A stretch of 64,000 nt of DNA from Campylobacter jejuni (lineage in GTDB: Bacteria; Campylobacterota; Campylobacteria; Campylobacterales; Campylobacteraceae), in contig NZ_LN831025.1 in assembly GCF_001457695.1 (NCBI RefSeq), forward strand, positions 1,674,001-1,738,000, in the 5' to 3' direction. Positions within the stretch are counted from its first letter, which is position 1. Every line of letters starts with the position of its first letter. The position numbers were made by a program, and so were the translations under genes. Shown here piece by piece: positions 26,383-34,957 of this stretch. The notes beneath the pieces were generated by a model that was not told where the DNA came from, did not search any database, and saw only the letters and a list, made by a program, of their open reading frames with translations.

Positions 26383-26483
26383 TAGCTTAAAGAGATTTTC
26401 CAAACTCTTAAAAGAGAGTTAGGCTACGAATAAAAAGGGGAGGGAAATAGCCTAACCCAAAAGAGATCTTAAAAGATCTCTTT
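26383..26483 (+). ncRNA. CJnc180 sRNA (plus strand), approximate
   Basis: The region between the RpoN-type gene and map is known as the home of the CJnc180/CJnc190 antisense sRNA pair in C. jejuni. On this strand a TATAAT at 26371-26376 would start transcription near 26383, running through the stem GTTAGGCTA / TAGCCTAAC (26418-26426 and 26448-26456) with a G-rich loop, to the perfect hairpin AAAGAGATCT / AGATCTCTTT (26460-26483). Published work describes it as an antagonist of CJnc190. Ends are estimates from structure. Confidence 0.6.
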
Positions 26484-26519
26484 AAACCAAAATAAATATT
26501 TAGATAATTTAACAATTTT
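26398..26519 (-). ncRNA. CJnc190 sRNA (minus strand), approximate
   Basis: On the minus strand the same stem carries a 21-base loop with TTTCCCTCCCC, matching the described C/U-rich loop of CJnc190 that pairs with the G-rich ribosome-binding region of ptmG mRNA and represses it. A -10 TATAAT at 26526-26531 suits a precursor starting near 26519; mature CJnc190 is known to come from RNase III cleavage, and rnc is in this window. Strand assignment comes from the loop composition. A further inverted repeat, CTCTTTAAGC / GCTTAAAGAG (26358-26394), may end it. Confidence 0.6.
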
Positions 26520-26709
26520 TATTAAATTATATAAACCATATTTATGTTTTAGTTTAATACGATGTGACATTTTATTCTAAAAACACTTAATCTGCTATAA
26601 AAATATCATTTAGTAACTTAAATTATTAAAGAATATTACTACAATATTATTTAAAAAATTTTAAATTTTTAGGATTTTAAGAAAAAAATATTATTTTTAT
26701 AATTTAATA

Positions 26710-27468
26710 TCATATCATAGAAAGAATTTCAGCACGCCCATTAATCACGGCAACACAATGTTCATAATGAGCCGCATTCAGCCCATCAATACTTCCAGCA
26801 TCCCATTTTCCATTATAATGCTTTGGTGTTCCATCTTTTTGGCATATCATAGGCTCTATGCAAAACACCATTCCATTTTTAATTTTAGGGCCACTTTTTG
26901 CACTCGCACCTTTTTCTAAATAGTTTAAAATTTCAGGCTCTCCATGGGGCTTTCGTCCTATACCATGCCCGCAATATCCACGAAGCGGGACAAAACCTCT
27001 TGCATGGATAAATTCGCCTAAAGCAGCTGAAAGTTCCTTAAAACGCATTCCATCATGAATAATATCTATAGCATGATATAACGCATCTTTAGCACAAGAG
27101 ATTAAAGCTTTATCAGTGGGTGAAACTTCTCCTATAGCAATAGTTCTTGCTGCATCCCCATAATACCCATCAATCAAACTTCCCACATCAAGACCTAAAA
27201 TATCACCCTCTTTGATAATTTTATCATCTGGAATTCCATGGATACAAACTTGATTTAAAGATGTGCAAATGGCACCTGGAAAACCATAAAGTCCCTTAAA
27301 TGATGGCTTGGCACCAAGGCTTAAAATATAATCTTCTGCCATTTTATCAATTTGTTTTAAGCTCATTCCTATTTTAATTTCATTCTCTAAAAAATTTAAA
27401 GTTTTTGCTACAATTTGATTTGCTATTCTTAATTTTTCTATTTCATCTGGTTTTTTCAATTCTATCAT
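26710..27468 (-). CDS. map: Methionine aminopeptidase
   Basis: Map removes the initiator methionine from new proteins. The 252-aa type I enzyme has the metal ligands in LGLDVGSLIDGYYGDAART (two Asp), GYCGHGIGRKPHGEP (His), FCIEPM (Glu) and the late Glu in AHYEHCVAV. It starts at ATG 27468 after AAGGA and is the last gene of nhaA1-nhaA2-nlpC-murI-map. Beyond its stop lie about 190 AT-rich bases and then the sRNA pair. Confidence 0.96.
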   Translation of the reverse strand: MIELKKPDEIEKLRIANQIVAKTLNFLENEIKIGMSLKQIDKMAEDYILSLGAKPSFKGLYGFPGAICTSLNQVCIHGIPDDKIIKEGDILGLDVGSLIDGYYGDAARTIAIGEVSPTDKALISCAKDALYHAIDIIHDGMRFKELSAALGEFIHARGFVPLRGYCGHGIGRKPHGEPEILNYLEKGASAKSGPKIKNGMVFCIEPMICQKDGTPKHYNGKWDAGSIDGLNAAHYEHCVAVINGRAEILSMI

Positions 27469-27477
27469 TTTATTTCC

Positions 27478-28221
27478 TTATAAATTTAGCCAAATTTTAG
27501 CAGTATTTTTTAAAGATTCAACATCGCTTGAAGCATAAAAATGTAATTTTGCTTTATGATTTTTCAAATCTATATTTTCTCTTTCTTTAAGAAATTCAAC
27601 TATGGCATCTCCTGAATGAATTAATTTTGTTTTATCGCCAAAATACTTACTTAAAGAACGACCTAGTAAAGGGAAATGAGTGCAAGCGAGTATCAAAGCA
27701 TCTGGAGTTGTGATATTTTTAAAATAATACTCCATAGCACTTTGCAAAAAATCTCCTTCAAAAATACCTTCTTCAACCATAGGCACAAAAAGCCCTGTAG
27801 CTAAAGCATTTATATTTGTATATCCTTGAGATAACAAACGCTTTTGGTATTCTTCGGATTTAATGGTTGCTTTTGTCGCAATGACTAAAATTTCTTTATT
27901 TTTATCATGCAAAGCTTTTATCGTTGCTTCAACCCCTGCATCAATTACACCATATACTGGAAAATGTGCTTTTGTCCTTAAAGCATCTAAAGCATAAGCA
28001 CTAGCGGTATTACATGCAATGATAAGCATATCAATTTGAAATTGTTCAAAAAATTCCAATGCTTCAAGACAGAACTTTATAATAGTATCTTTATCTTTTA
28101 CTCCATAAGGAACTCTTGCGGTATCTCCATAATAGATAATTTCATCAAAAAGTCTAGCTTCATAAAGAGATTTTAAAACGCTAAGCCCCCCTACCCCGCT
28201 ATCAAATACACCTATTTTCAC
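27478..28221 (-). CDS. murI: Glutamate racemase
   Basis: MurI makes D-glutamate for peptidoglycan. The 247-aa protein has FDSGVGGLSVL at the N-terminus and the two catalytic cysteines in IACNTASAYAL and LACTHFPLL. The start is GTG 28221, two bases from the stop of the lipoprotein gene, with AAGG upstream. It is followed nine bases later by map. Confidence 0.96.
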   Translation of the reverse strand: MKIGVFDSGVGGLSVLKSLYEARLFDEIIYYGDTARVPYGVKDKDTIIKFCLEALEFFEQFQIDMLIIACNTASAYALDALRTKAHFPVYGVIDAGVEATIKALHDKNKEILVIATKATIKSEEYQKRLLSQGYTNINALATGLFVPMVEEGIFEGDFLQSAMEYYFKNITTPDALILACTHFPLLGRSLSKYFGDKTKLIHSGDAIVEFLKERENIDLKNHKAKLHFYASSDVESLKNTAKIWLNL

Positions 28222-28222
28222 T

Positions 28223-28684
28223 TTAATACCTTCTTGCTCCTATATAACGAGCCTTCCAATAAGAACTATTTAGCTCGACTTCTTTTACTCCACCTTTAGT
28301 AGATAAATGTATAAATTTTCCCTTGCTCATATAAATACCAACATGCATACCATTTGGCCCTCTACCTGTCTTAAAAAATACCAAATCTCCTGTTTGCAAT
28401 TTTGATTTAGAAACTTTTCTCCCAGAACCTAATTGAGTTTTTGTGGTGCGAGGTATGCGTATATTAAGCTGAGCTAATGCACTCTGTGTAAATCCTGAAC
28501 AATCAGCACCTTTTTTAGTAGTTCCACCTAAAACATAAGGAGTTTTTTTCCATTCATGTGCTATAGTCTTAAGTTTTGTTTCTTTATTTGTATTATAAAT
28601 TGGACGAGTATAGTTTAAATTCTGATAAAAACTACATCCGCTTATAAAGAATATAATCGTGATGATGAAAAAAATATGCCTCAT
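28223..28684 (-). CDS. NlpC/P60 cell-wall peptidase lipoprotein
   Basis: A 153-aa lipoprotein with lipobox ISGC (Cys17) and an NlpC/P60 domain of the Spr type, which cuts peptidoglycan peptides. The catalytic set is visible: Cys62 in ADCSGF, His114 in MHVGIY and His126 in FIHLS. I use ATG 28684 with AAGGGG upstream; the frame's TTG at 28687 directly precedes it. It sits between an antiporter gene and murI, in a cell-wall context. Confidence 0.92.
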   Translation of the reverse strand: MRHIFFIITIIFFISGCSFYQNLNYTRPIYNTNKETKLKTIAHEWKKTPYVLGGTTKKGADCSGFTQSALAQLNIRIPRTTKTQLGSGRKVSKSKLQTGDLVFFKTGRGPNGMHVGIYMSKGKFIHLSTKGGVKEVELNSSYWKARYIGARRY

Positions 28685-28692
28685 CAATCCCC

Positions 28693-29862
28693 TTAAGATC
28701 GAGCAGCAAAGAATTTAAGATAAATAAAACCCCAAATCCCAGAACAAAATGAAGCTATGAGAATAGCTAAATTATCTGCATAATTAAAAATATCGCTAAC
28801 TTCATACGCCAAGCCATCGATAAACAAACTCATTGTAAAACCAATACCTGTAAGTATACAAACCCCATAAAGTTGTTTCAAATTTGAACCTTGGGGCAAG
28901 GCTGCAAATTTAAAGCGAATTGCCAAATAAGAAAACAAAAATACACCCACTTGTTTACCCACAAAAAGCCCCAAGAAAATACCTATACTTACACCTGAAA
29001 AAATTGCTCCTATATCGATATTGGATAAATTTACCCCAGCGTTAGCAAAAGCAAATAAAGGCAAGATAACAAAAGCGAGCCAAAATTTTAGACTTTCATA
29101 GATTTCTTCTAAAAATGCTTCTCCATTTTTAGTTTGCATCGGTATAAAAAATGCTGTTATAATTCCAGCTAAAGTTGCATGCACACCACTTTTTAAAACA
29201 CTAATCCAAAGAATAACTGAGCAAATAAAATAAAAAGACTTTCTTGTTATTCCTAAAATATTTAAAACAAGCATTGCCAAAATAGCAATTCCTGCAACGA
29301 CAAAAGCAGCTATTGATAATTTTGTCGTATAAAAAATAGCTATAATTAAAATAGCACCCACATCATCAAAAATAGCCAAAGAAAGTAAGAAAATTTTTAA
29401 ACTTGATGGAATATGCTTGCCACACATCATTAAAATCGCTAAGGCAAACGCTGTATCTGTAGCTGTAGGTATAGCCCAACCTTTTAAAGTATAAGCATCT
29501 CCTATATTTACCAAAGCAAACAACATCGCAGGTATAAGTATACCCCCTAAAGCAGCCATAAAAGGTAAAACAATATTTTTAGGATTTTTAAAATCCCCAT
29601 GCAAAAATTCCTTCTTAAGCTCAAGCCCTATAGCAAAGAAAAATATAGATATAAGCCCATCATTTATCCAAAGTAAAAAAGGCTTGTTAAGCTCAAATTC
29701 ACCTACACTAAATCCGACTTTTAAATTTAGAAATTCTCGATAATGTTCGCTAAAAGACCCGTTTTGCACAAGCAAAGCAAGCAAAGTACAAACTATAAGT
29801 AAAACACCACCAAAAGCCTCGTTTAAAACTAAAGTTTTTAATTTATGTACTATATTATTCAT
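28693..29862 (-). CDS. nhaA2: Na+/H+ antiporter NhaA, second copy
   Basis: NhaA exchanges sodium for protons across the inner membrane. The 389-aa protein has about 12 hydrophobic segments, the paired aspartates in [13 protein letters not shown] and the [14 protein letters not shown] helix. It overlaps nhaA1 by four bases (ATGA). The tandem arrangement and shared motifs show a gene duplication, but the two have diverged strongly outside the core. Confidence 0.95.
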   Translation of the reverse strand: MNNIVHKLKTLVLNEAFGGVLLIVCTLLALLVQNGSFSEHYREFLNLKVGFSVGEFELNKPFLLWINDGLISIFFFAIGLELKKEFLHGDFKNPKNIVLPFMAALGGILIPAMLFALVNIGDAYTLKGWAIPTATDTAFALAILMMCGKHIPSSLKIFLLSLAIFDDVGAILIIAIFYTTKLSIAAFVVAGIAILAMLVLNILGITRKSFYFICSVILWISVLKSGVHATLAGIITAFFIPMQTKNGEAFLEEIYESLKFWLAFVILPLFAFANAGVNLSNIDIGAIFSGVSIGIFLGLFVGKQVGVFLFSYLAIRFKFAALPQGSNLKQLYGVCILTGIGFTMSLFIDGLAYEVSDIFNYADNLAILIASFCSGIWGFIYLKFFAARS

Positions 29863-31007
29863 TTAACAATCTTAAGATAAATAAAACCAACAATGGCACT
29901 TAAAAAACTTGCTATTAAAATAGCAAGTTTATCCGCATGTTCAAAAATATCACTATTTTTATAAGCCAAACCATCAATAAACAAACTCATCGTAAAACCA
30001 ATGCCTGTTAAAATACATATACCATAAAATTTTCCATATTTAATATTTTCAGGTAGTTTTGCAAGCTTAAGTTTGATAGCAATAAAACAAAAAGTAAAAA
30101 CACCTAGTTGCTTTCCTAAAAATAATCCTAGAATAATTCCAAGGCTTACAGGCGAAAATACCGAACCAAGATGCATATCTCTGATATCAATCCCAGCATT
30201 AGCAAAAGCAAATAAAGGCAAGATAAAATAAACCACCCAAGGATTTAAATCCTTAAGAACTTCATGCAAATAAGGTTTTTTATTTTTTGTATCAAGCGGT
30301 ATAAATAAAGAAATAATCACACCAGCCAAAGTCGCATGTACTCCACTTTTAAGCATAGCTATCCACAATACAACACCTACTAACACATACAAAGAAAGAT
30401 GGGTGATGTGATAATAATTTAACAAAAGCAGAGCAAATATACAAAACAAACAAATAATAATCGCCAAAGCTGAAAGCTGATCTGTATAAAATAAAGCAAT
30501 AATAACAATAGCACCCAAATCATCAAAAATAGCTAAAGAAAGTAAAAAAAGCTTTAAACTTGTAGGAATTTTATTTCCTAAAAGCATCAAAATACCCACT
30601 GCAAAAGCTATATCGGTTGCTGTAGGTATTGCCCAACCTTTCATAGCAAAATCATGGGAATAATTAATAGCAGCAAAAATTAAAGCAGGAGTAATCATAC
30701 CCCCCAAAGCTCCAAATATAGGTAAAGATACAGCTCTTATATTTTTAAGCTGTCCGCGTAAAATTTCATATTTTAACTCAAGCCCTATACATAGAAAAAA
30801 TATAGCTATCAAACCATCATTTATCCATAAATCCAACGATTTTGAAATTTGAAAATGATCAAATCCTACTGTAAAATTAGCATGAAAAAAATCTGTATAA
30901 ATAACACTTAAGGAAGAATTTTTACATAATAAGGCTAAAAATGTAAAAAATATAAGCAAAATACCAGGGAAAGTTTCACTTAAAACCATCTTCTTTATCA
31001 TTTGCAT
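29859..31007 (-). CDS. nhaA1: Na+/H+ antiporter NhaA, first copy
   Basis: A 382-aa NhaA with the same core as its neighbour ([27 protein letters not shown]). The RBS AGGAGCAAGG suits either ATG 31007 or the in-frame ATG at 31001. It is the first gene of the five-gene operon, behind a -10 at 31063-31068. Confidence 0.95.
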   Translation of the reverse strand: MQMIKKMVLSETFPGILLIFFTFLALLCKNSSLSVIYTDFFHANFTVGFDHFQISKSLDLWINDGLIAIFFLCIGLELKYEILRGQLKNIRAVSLPIFGALGGMITPALIFAAINYSHDFAMKGWAIPTATDIAFAVGILMLLGNKIPTSLKLFLLSLAIFDDLGAIVIIALFYTDQLSALAIIICLFCIFALLLLNYYHITHLSLYVLVGVVLWIAMLKSGVHATLAGVIISLFIPLDTKNKKPYLHEVLKDLNPWVVYFILPLFAFANAGIDIRDMHLGSVFSPVSLGIILGLFLGKQLGVFTFCFIAIKLKLAKLPENIKYGKFYGICILTGIGFTMSLFIDGLAYKNSDIFEHADKLAILIASFLSAIVGFIYLKIVK

Positions 31008-31062
31008 CCTTGCTCCTAAATAAATATTATAAAAAATTTAATACGATAAATAAAATGGCAAA

Positions 31063-31071
31063 ATTATAACG
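31063..31071 (-). promoter_or_regulatory. -10 promoter of nhaA1-nhaA2-nlpC-murI-map
   Basis: On the minus strand CGTTATAAT carries hexamer TATAAT at 31063-31068 about 55 bases before the nhaA1 start, with a T run just upstream. A second TATAAT nearer the gene (about 31026-31031) is too close to the start to be useful. Confidence 0.45.
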
Positions 31072-31149
31072 AAAAAATACTAAAGAAATAATTATTTAAA
31101 AAAACAAGCCCAAGATACCAAAAAGTTCTTAAGCTTGTTCTTAAGATAT

Positions 31150-31332
31150 TTAAGCGTAAATATCCAAACCACTAGAGCTAGAAACTTGTGGAGCGGAGGC
31201 TTGAGAGACACCTTCCATACCTTCGATGAGTTCATTCATCAATGCCTCGTTTGTGTCCATAGATTTTTTCAAAACTGAAGTATTAACAGCAGTCATTAAA
31301 TTAGCATTACCCATAGAAACATCTGAAACCAT
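31150..31332 (-). CDS. YjfB-type putative motility protein
   Basis: A 60-aa protein, Cj1656c by position, resembling the YjfB putative motility family: an alternating helix of NANLMTAVNTSVLKKSMDTN then a Ser-rich tail ending LDIYA. It has no signal sequence. AAGGAGGAT, an unusually strong RBS, precedes ATG 31332 and a consensus-spaced sigma28 promoter lies upstream, so it is probably made with late flagellar genes. Function is unknown. Confidence 0.85.
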   Translation of the reverse strand: MVSDVSMGNANLMTAVNTSVLKKSMDTNEALMNELIEGMEGVSQASAPQVSSSSGLDIYA

Positions 31333-31370
31333 ATCATCCTCCTTTTAGATTGAGTCTTAAGACTTTATTT

Positions 31371-31397
31371 AAATCGGATGATATTTTTAAAACTTAA
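31371..31397 (-). promoter_or_regulatory. Sigma28 (FliA) promoter of the YjfB-type gene
   Basis: On the minus strand TTAAGTTT, 11 bases, then TCCGATTT fits the flagellar sigma28 pattern (TAAAGTTT-N11-GCCGATAA). It lies 39 bases upstream of ATG 31332. Confidence 0.75.
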
Positions 31398-31576
31398 TAT
31401 TTTTTACTAAACTTTTTAAAATTTTTCAAGGAAGCCAATATCTGAAATTAAAAATCATAAATTTTTAAGATAAAATCCTATTTTAAAAATTTTTACACTA
31501 TGAAACAATAAGCAAAATATAAATGGTTGATACTTTTAGAAGCAAATGAAATAGATAAAATTTTACTTCAATAAAT

Positions 31577-31603
31577 TTAAGTTTTATCTTATTTATACGA
31601 TTT
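31577..31603 (+). promoter_or_regulatory. Sigma28-like promoter upstream of a decayed gene
   Basis: TTAAGTTT, 11 bases, then TACGATTT reads on the plus strand. It points away from the YjfB promoter and leads, about 88 bases on, to the broken frame at 31691. A sigma70-like TATAAT lies right after it (31605-31613), so use of either factor is possible. Confidence 0.6.
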
Positions 31604-31690
31604 ATAATATAATCTAAAAATTACAACTTAAAGAAAAAAATAAAAAATATCTTAAGTTTAGTAAACATTGCAAACTAAGAGGTTAATGAA

Positions 31691-32069
31691 ATGATACTGA
31701 TGACACCTTGTGGCGTTATAGATACCACAAATTTTGGCAAAAGTGAAGTAAATAGGCAAACTATAAACTTTTCTTTAAAATTTCAAGAAAAAAAGAAAAA
31801 GTAGAAGCTAAAGCTGAGAAAGAAGCAAATAAAGACAATAGCGATTCTACAAACATAGATATCAATAAAAAAGATAAACTTTTGGATATATCTGCTTAAT
31901 CTAAAATATGCTATAACCATCTCCTTGAAGAATACACAATAAATGATTTTTTGATTTTTATTAAGCTTTTAAAACATCAAAAAAGGAAAAATTAAAAATA
32001 CAAAAACAATATCCCAAAGTGCATAGCTTAAAAGAAAGCCTTGCGATACTTAAAAACAACCCATATTAA
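31691..32069 (+). pseudogene. Decayed small gene behind a sigma28-like promoter
   Basis: ATG 31691 (AGAGG upstream) codes MILMTPCGVIDTTNFGKSEV and stops at TAG 31801. Adding one A in the A7 run at 31788-31794 would give QEKKEKVEAKAEKEANKD and run to TAA 31897-31899. The same frame then resumes (SKICYNHLLEEYTINDFLIF) and, with one more shift near 31978, runs to TAA at 32067-32069 (HSLKESLAILKNNPY). The ancestral product was about 125 aa, charged and helical, with no homologue I recognise. At least two frameshifts and one stop separate the parts. Confidence 0.55.
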
Positions 32070-32184
32070 ATCACAAAAATAAGATATATTTAAAAATTTA
32101 TTAAAATATATCTTAAATATAATTAATAAAAAATATTATCGATACAAAAGCTTATTTTTTAGTTCTATTTAAGATTTTTAATAT

Positions 32185-32228
32185 TATACTAGCCATTATT
32201 TATTTTGATAATAAATATTATTTTTATC
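32185..32228 (+). promoter_or_regulatory. Promoter and Fur box of the P19 iron operon
   Basis: TATACT at 32185-32190 is a likely -10. Downstream of it GATAATAAATATTAT (32207-32221) contains the palindrome ATAATA-AA-TATTAT and is followed by TTTTATC, a good Fur-box shape. Position over the start site suits iron-dependent repression. P19 is a known Fur-regulated protein of C. jejuni. Confidence 0.65.
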
Positions 32229-32248
32229 AAAAACCAAGGATAATGATA

Positions 32249-34339
32249 ATGAAAATTTTTAAAATTATATTTTTAATTATAAGTATTTCTTTATCAAGCT
32301 CAGCTTTTGCTAGAGTAGATGATTATATTAATGAAGCAAATCTTATCAAAGACATGCTAAAACAAAGCATAGAAACTTACAAAAAGGGTGATAATCTAGG
32401 TGCTAAAAAGCTTAGCGAAGATGCGTATTTTCAACATTTTGAAAATATGGAAGGCCCTATAGGAAGAAACATAGGAAGAAAAGCCATCACCATGGAGCGT
32501 AAATTTGTAAATTTGCGTCGTATGTATAAAGATGAAGCTCCTTTGACACAAATTAATGCTTTAATTGATAGTCTTTATTATGATCTTGATGAAGTAGCCC
32601 CAATCTTACAAAATGGATATCGTTTAAAAGCAGAAGCAAGCGATACAAACTATGATAAGGCTAAAGCTGAAAAATCAAGCCTAGAAGCCAATGCCAAACG
32701 CGAAGCTGATGCAGAAGCTTTAATCGCACAAATGATGGGCGTGGATAAAAAAGATTTAGCACAAAGTTCTTTAACCACCCAAGCTCCTATACCTGCAAAC
32801 GACGACACAAGCAAACTTACAGATGATAATGCAAGCGCTGATTTACAAGCTGCCGCTGCAATGGACGCAAGATTGCAATTTATACTAGATAATATCTCTA
32901 CCAAATTTTCACAGGCTGCTAATGCTTTTAAAGAAAAAAACTACCAAGCTAGTAAAGATTTTTTAAATGATGCCTTATTTAGTGATTATCGCAATACCAA
33001 AGTAGAAATTTTAGTAAATAAATTTACCAAAGCAGGAAACGATCAAAAAATTCAACAAGCCATACGCACCCTTATACGCCAAATCAACGATGCAAAAATA
33101 GATGAAAAAGACTTAAGAGATGACTTAGATAACATAGAAGAACAAATTTTTGATGTTTTCTTGCAAATTCCAAATTCAGAACTTTCAAGTTTGCAAATTT
33201 CAGGCTTTAATGATGAAACAAAAGGCAAAGATTATGCCAAAGTTTCTAATGATATCAAACTTGCTTTAGATGGAATTTTAAAAAATTATGATGGCTTTAG
33301 TGCTTCTATAGTAGATGATTTACAAGGAATTTATCTAGATATTTTTGAAGCAAGCGGTATGGAAAATAAAATCGGTGCTGTAGATAGCGGCTTAAAACTT
33401 AAAATAGAAAGTTTATTTTCCAAAGGTGTGGCACTGATTAAAGCAAGTGCAGATAAAAAAGAGCTTGAATCTACTTTTAATGACTTAGAACAACTCATAG
33501 CAAGCAGTGTGGATAAAATTCAAGATTCTACTCCTTATTCGCTGTTTATATGGGCTTTAAGTATTATTTTGCGTGAAGGCTTGGAAGCTTTGATTATCGT
33601 TGTAGCCATTGTTTCTTATCTTGTACAAAGTGGCAACAAAAATCGTTTAAATATCGCCTATAGTGCTCTTTTTACAGGAGTGATTTTAAGTTTTGTTACC
33701 GCTTTTGGAGTTTCTTGGCTATTCAAAGAAAATGCAGGACAAAGTAGAGAGCTTATAGAGGGTATTGCCATGCTTATAGCCGTATTACTACTCTTTTATG
33801 TGGGCTTTTGGCTACTTTCAAACGCACAAAATAAAAAATGGACAAGCTTTATCAAACAAGGTGCTATAGATGCTATATCAAACAATAGTGCAAAAACCCT
33901 TTGGATCACCGTATTTTTAGCTGTTTATAGAGAAGGTGCAGAAACTGTGCTTTTTTATCAAGCCTTGCTTTTTGATGCTAAAACAAGCACTGATTTTGGT
34001 GCTGTTTTTGGCGGGCTTGGACTTGGAATTTTAATACTTATTGTTTTATATTTTCTTTTAAAAGCAGGAGCCATTCGCATACCTGTAAAACAATTTTTCT
34101 ATATCACTTCTTACATTATTTTTTACATGGTTTTTGTTTTTACAGGCAAAGGCATAGCTGAACTCATAGAAGGAAAAGTCATTATTCCTAGTCTTATACC
34201 TATGAATTTTGAACCGATTTTATGGCTTGGAATTTATCCTTACTATGAAACTTTAATCCCCCAATTTATAGTTTTGACAATGCTAATTATTGGCATTTTG
34301 ATAACAAAACAAATTTCAAAAAAAGGAGTAAAATCATGA
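32249..34339 (+). CDS. FTR1-family iron permease of the P19 system
   Basis: A 696-aa inner-membrane permease, Cj1658 by position. Signal peptide at 1-20; a long periplasmic helical domain to about 430 with a possible N-glycosylation site DDNAS; then about seven membrane helices with the FTR1 iron motifs REGLE (residue 442 on) and REGAE (561 on). Iron delivered by P19 would cross here. I use ATG 32249 because AAGGA is eight bases away; ATG 32243 is too close. It overlaps p19 by four bases. Confidence 0.93.
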   Translation: MKIFKIIFLIISISLSSSAFARVDDYINEANLIKDMLKQSIETYKKGDNLGAKKLSEDAYFQHFENMEGPIGRNIGRKAITMERKFVNLRRMYKDEAPLTQINALIDSLYYDLDEVAPILQNGYRLKAEASDTNYDKAKAEKSSLEANAKREADAEALIAQMMGVDKKDLAQSSLTTQAPIPANDDTSKLTDDNASADLQAAAAMDARLQFILDNISTKFSQAANAFKEKNYQASKDFLNDALFSDYRNTKVEILVNKFTKAGNDQKIQQAIRTLIRQINDAKIDEKDLRDDLDNIEEQIFDVFLQIPNSELSSLQISGFNDETKGKDYAKVSNDIKLALDGILKNYDGFSASIVDDLQGIYLDIFEASGMENKIGAVDSGLKLKIESLFSKGVALIKASADKKELESTFNDLEQLIASSVDKIQDSTPYSLFIWALSIILREGLEALIIVVAIVSYLVQSGNKNRLNIAYSALFTGVILSFVTAFGVSWLFKENAGQSRELIEGIAMLIAVLLLFYVGFWLLSNAQNKKWTSFIKQGAIDAISNNSAKTLWITVFLAVYREGAETVLFYQALLFDAKTSTDFGAVFGGLGLGILILIVLYFLLKAGAIRIPVKQFFYITSYIIFYMVFVFTGKGIAELIEGKVIIPSLIPMNFEPILWLGIYPYYETLIPQFIVLTMLIIGILITKQISKKGVKS

Positions 34340-34875
34340 TAAAAAAAGTTTTATCAGTAGTTGCTGCAGCTGCGGTTATTAGTACAAATTTATTTGCAGG
34401 CGAAGTGCCAATTGGCGATCCAAAAGAACTTAATGGTATGGAAATAGCCGCTGTTTATTTACAACCTATTGAAATGGAGCCAAGAGGTATTGATCTAGCT
34501 GCGTCTTTAGCAGATATTCATCTAGAAGCTGACATTCACGCACTTAAAAACAATCCAAATGGTTTTCCAGAAGGTTTTTGGATGCCTTATTTAACTATAG
34601 CTTATGAACTTAAAAATACCGACACAGGTGCAATTAAACGCGGAACTTTGATGCCTATGGTGGCTGATGATGGTCCTCACTATGGTGCAAATATTGCTAT
34701 GGAAAAAGATAAAAAAGGTGGCTTTGGCGTAGGAAATTATGAACTTACTTTTTATATCTCAAATCCAGAAAAACAAGGTTTTGGACGCCATGTTGATGAA
34801 GAAACAGGCGTGGGTAAGTGGTTTGAACCTTTTAAAGTAGATTATAAATTCAAATACACAGGCACGCCAAAATGA
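34336..34875 (+). CDS. p19: P19 periplasmic iron/copper-binding protein
   Basis: A 179-aa protein with a signal peptide (residues 1-21). The mature part is the Tp34/P19 immunoglobulin-like fold with histidines and methionines as metal ligands (IHLEADIH, GPHYGANIAM, GFGRHVDEE). The known structure binds Cu and an iron-like ion. It is Fur-regulated in C. jejuni and needed for growth when iron is scarce. It overlaps the FTR1 permease (ATGA) and is followed by a hairpin. Confidence 0.97.
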   Translation: MIKKVLSVVAAAAVISTNLFAGEVPIGDPKELNGMEIAAVYLQPIEMEPRGIDLAASLADIHLEADIHALKNNPNGFPEGFWMPYLTIAYELKNTDTGAIKRGTLMPMVADDGPHYGANIAMEKDKKGGFGVGNYELTFYISNPEKQGFGRHVDEETGVGKWFEPFKVDYKFKYTGTPK

Positions 34876-34879
34876 TTTT

Positions 34880-34900
34880 ACACTCGGATTTTCCGAGTGT
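34880..34900 (+). terminator. Hairpin after p19
   Basis: Stem ACACTCGGA / TCCGAGTGT with loop TTT lies four bases after the p19 stop, followed by a T-rich run. It probably makes p19 mRNA more abundant than the downstream genes. Confidence 0.75.
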
Positions 34901-34957
34901 TTAAATATTTTTATTTTTATTTGAAAAATTAAAATAACAATGTTTAAAGAGTAAATT

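Noticed and set aside
26500-26700. Possible extra gene or regulatory element between the sRNAs and map
   Set aside because: Only AT-rich DNA with no frame, RBS or hairpin beyond the listed -10.
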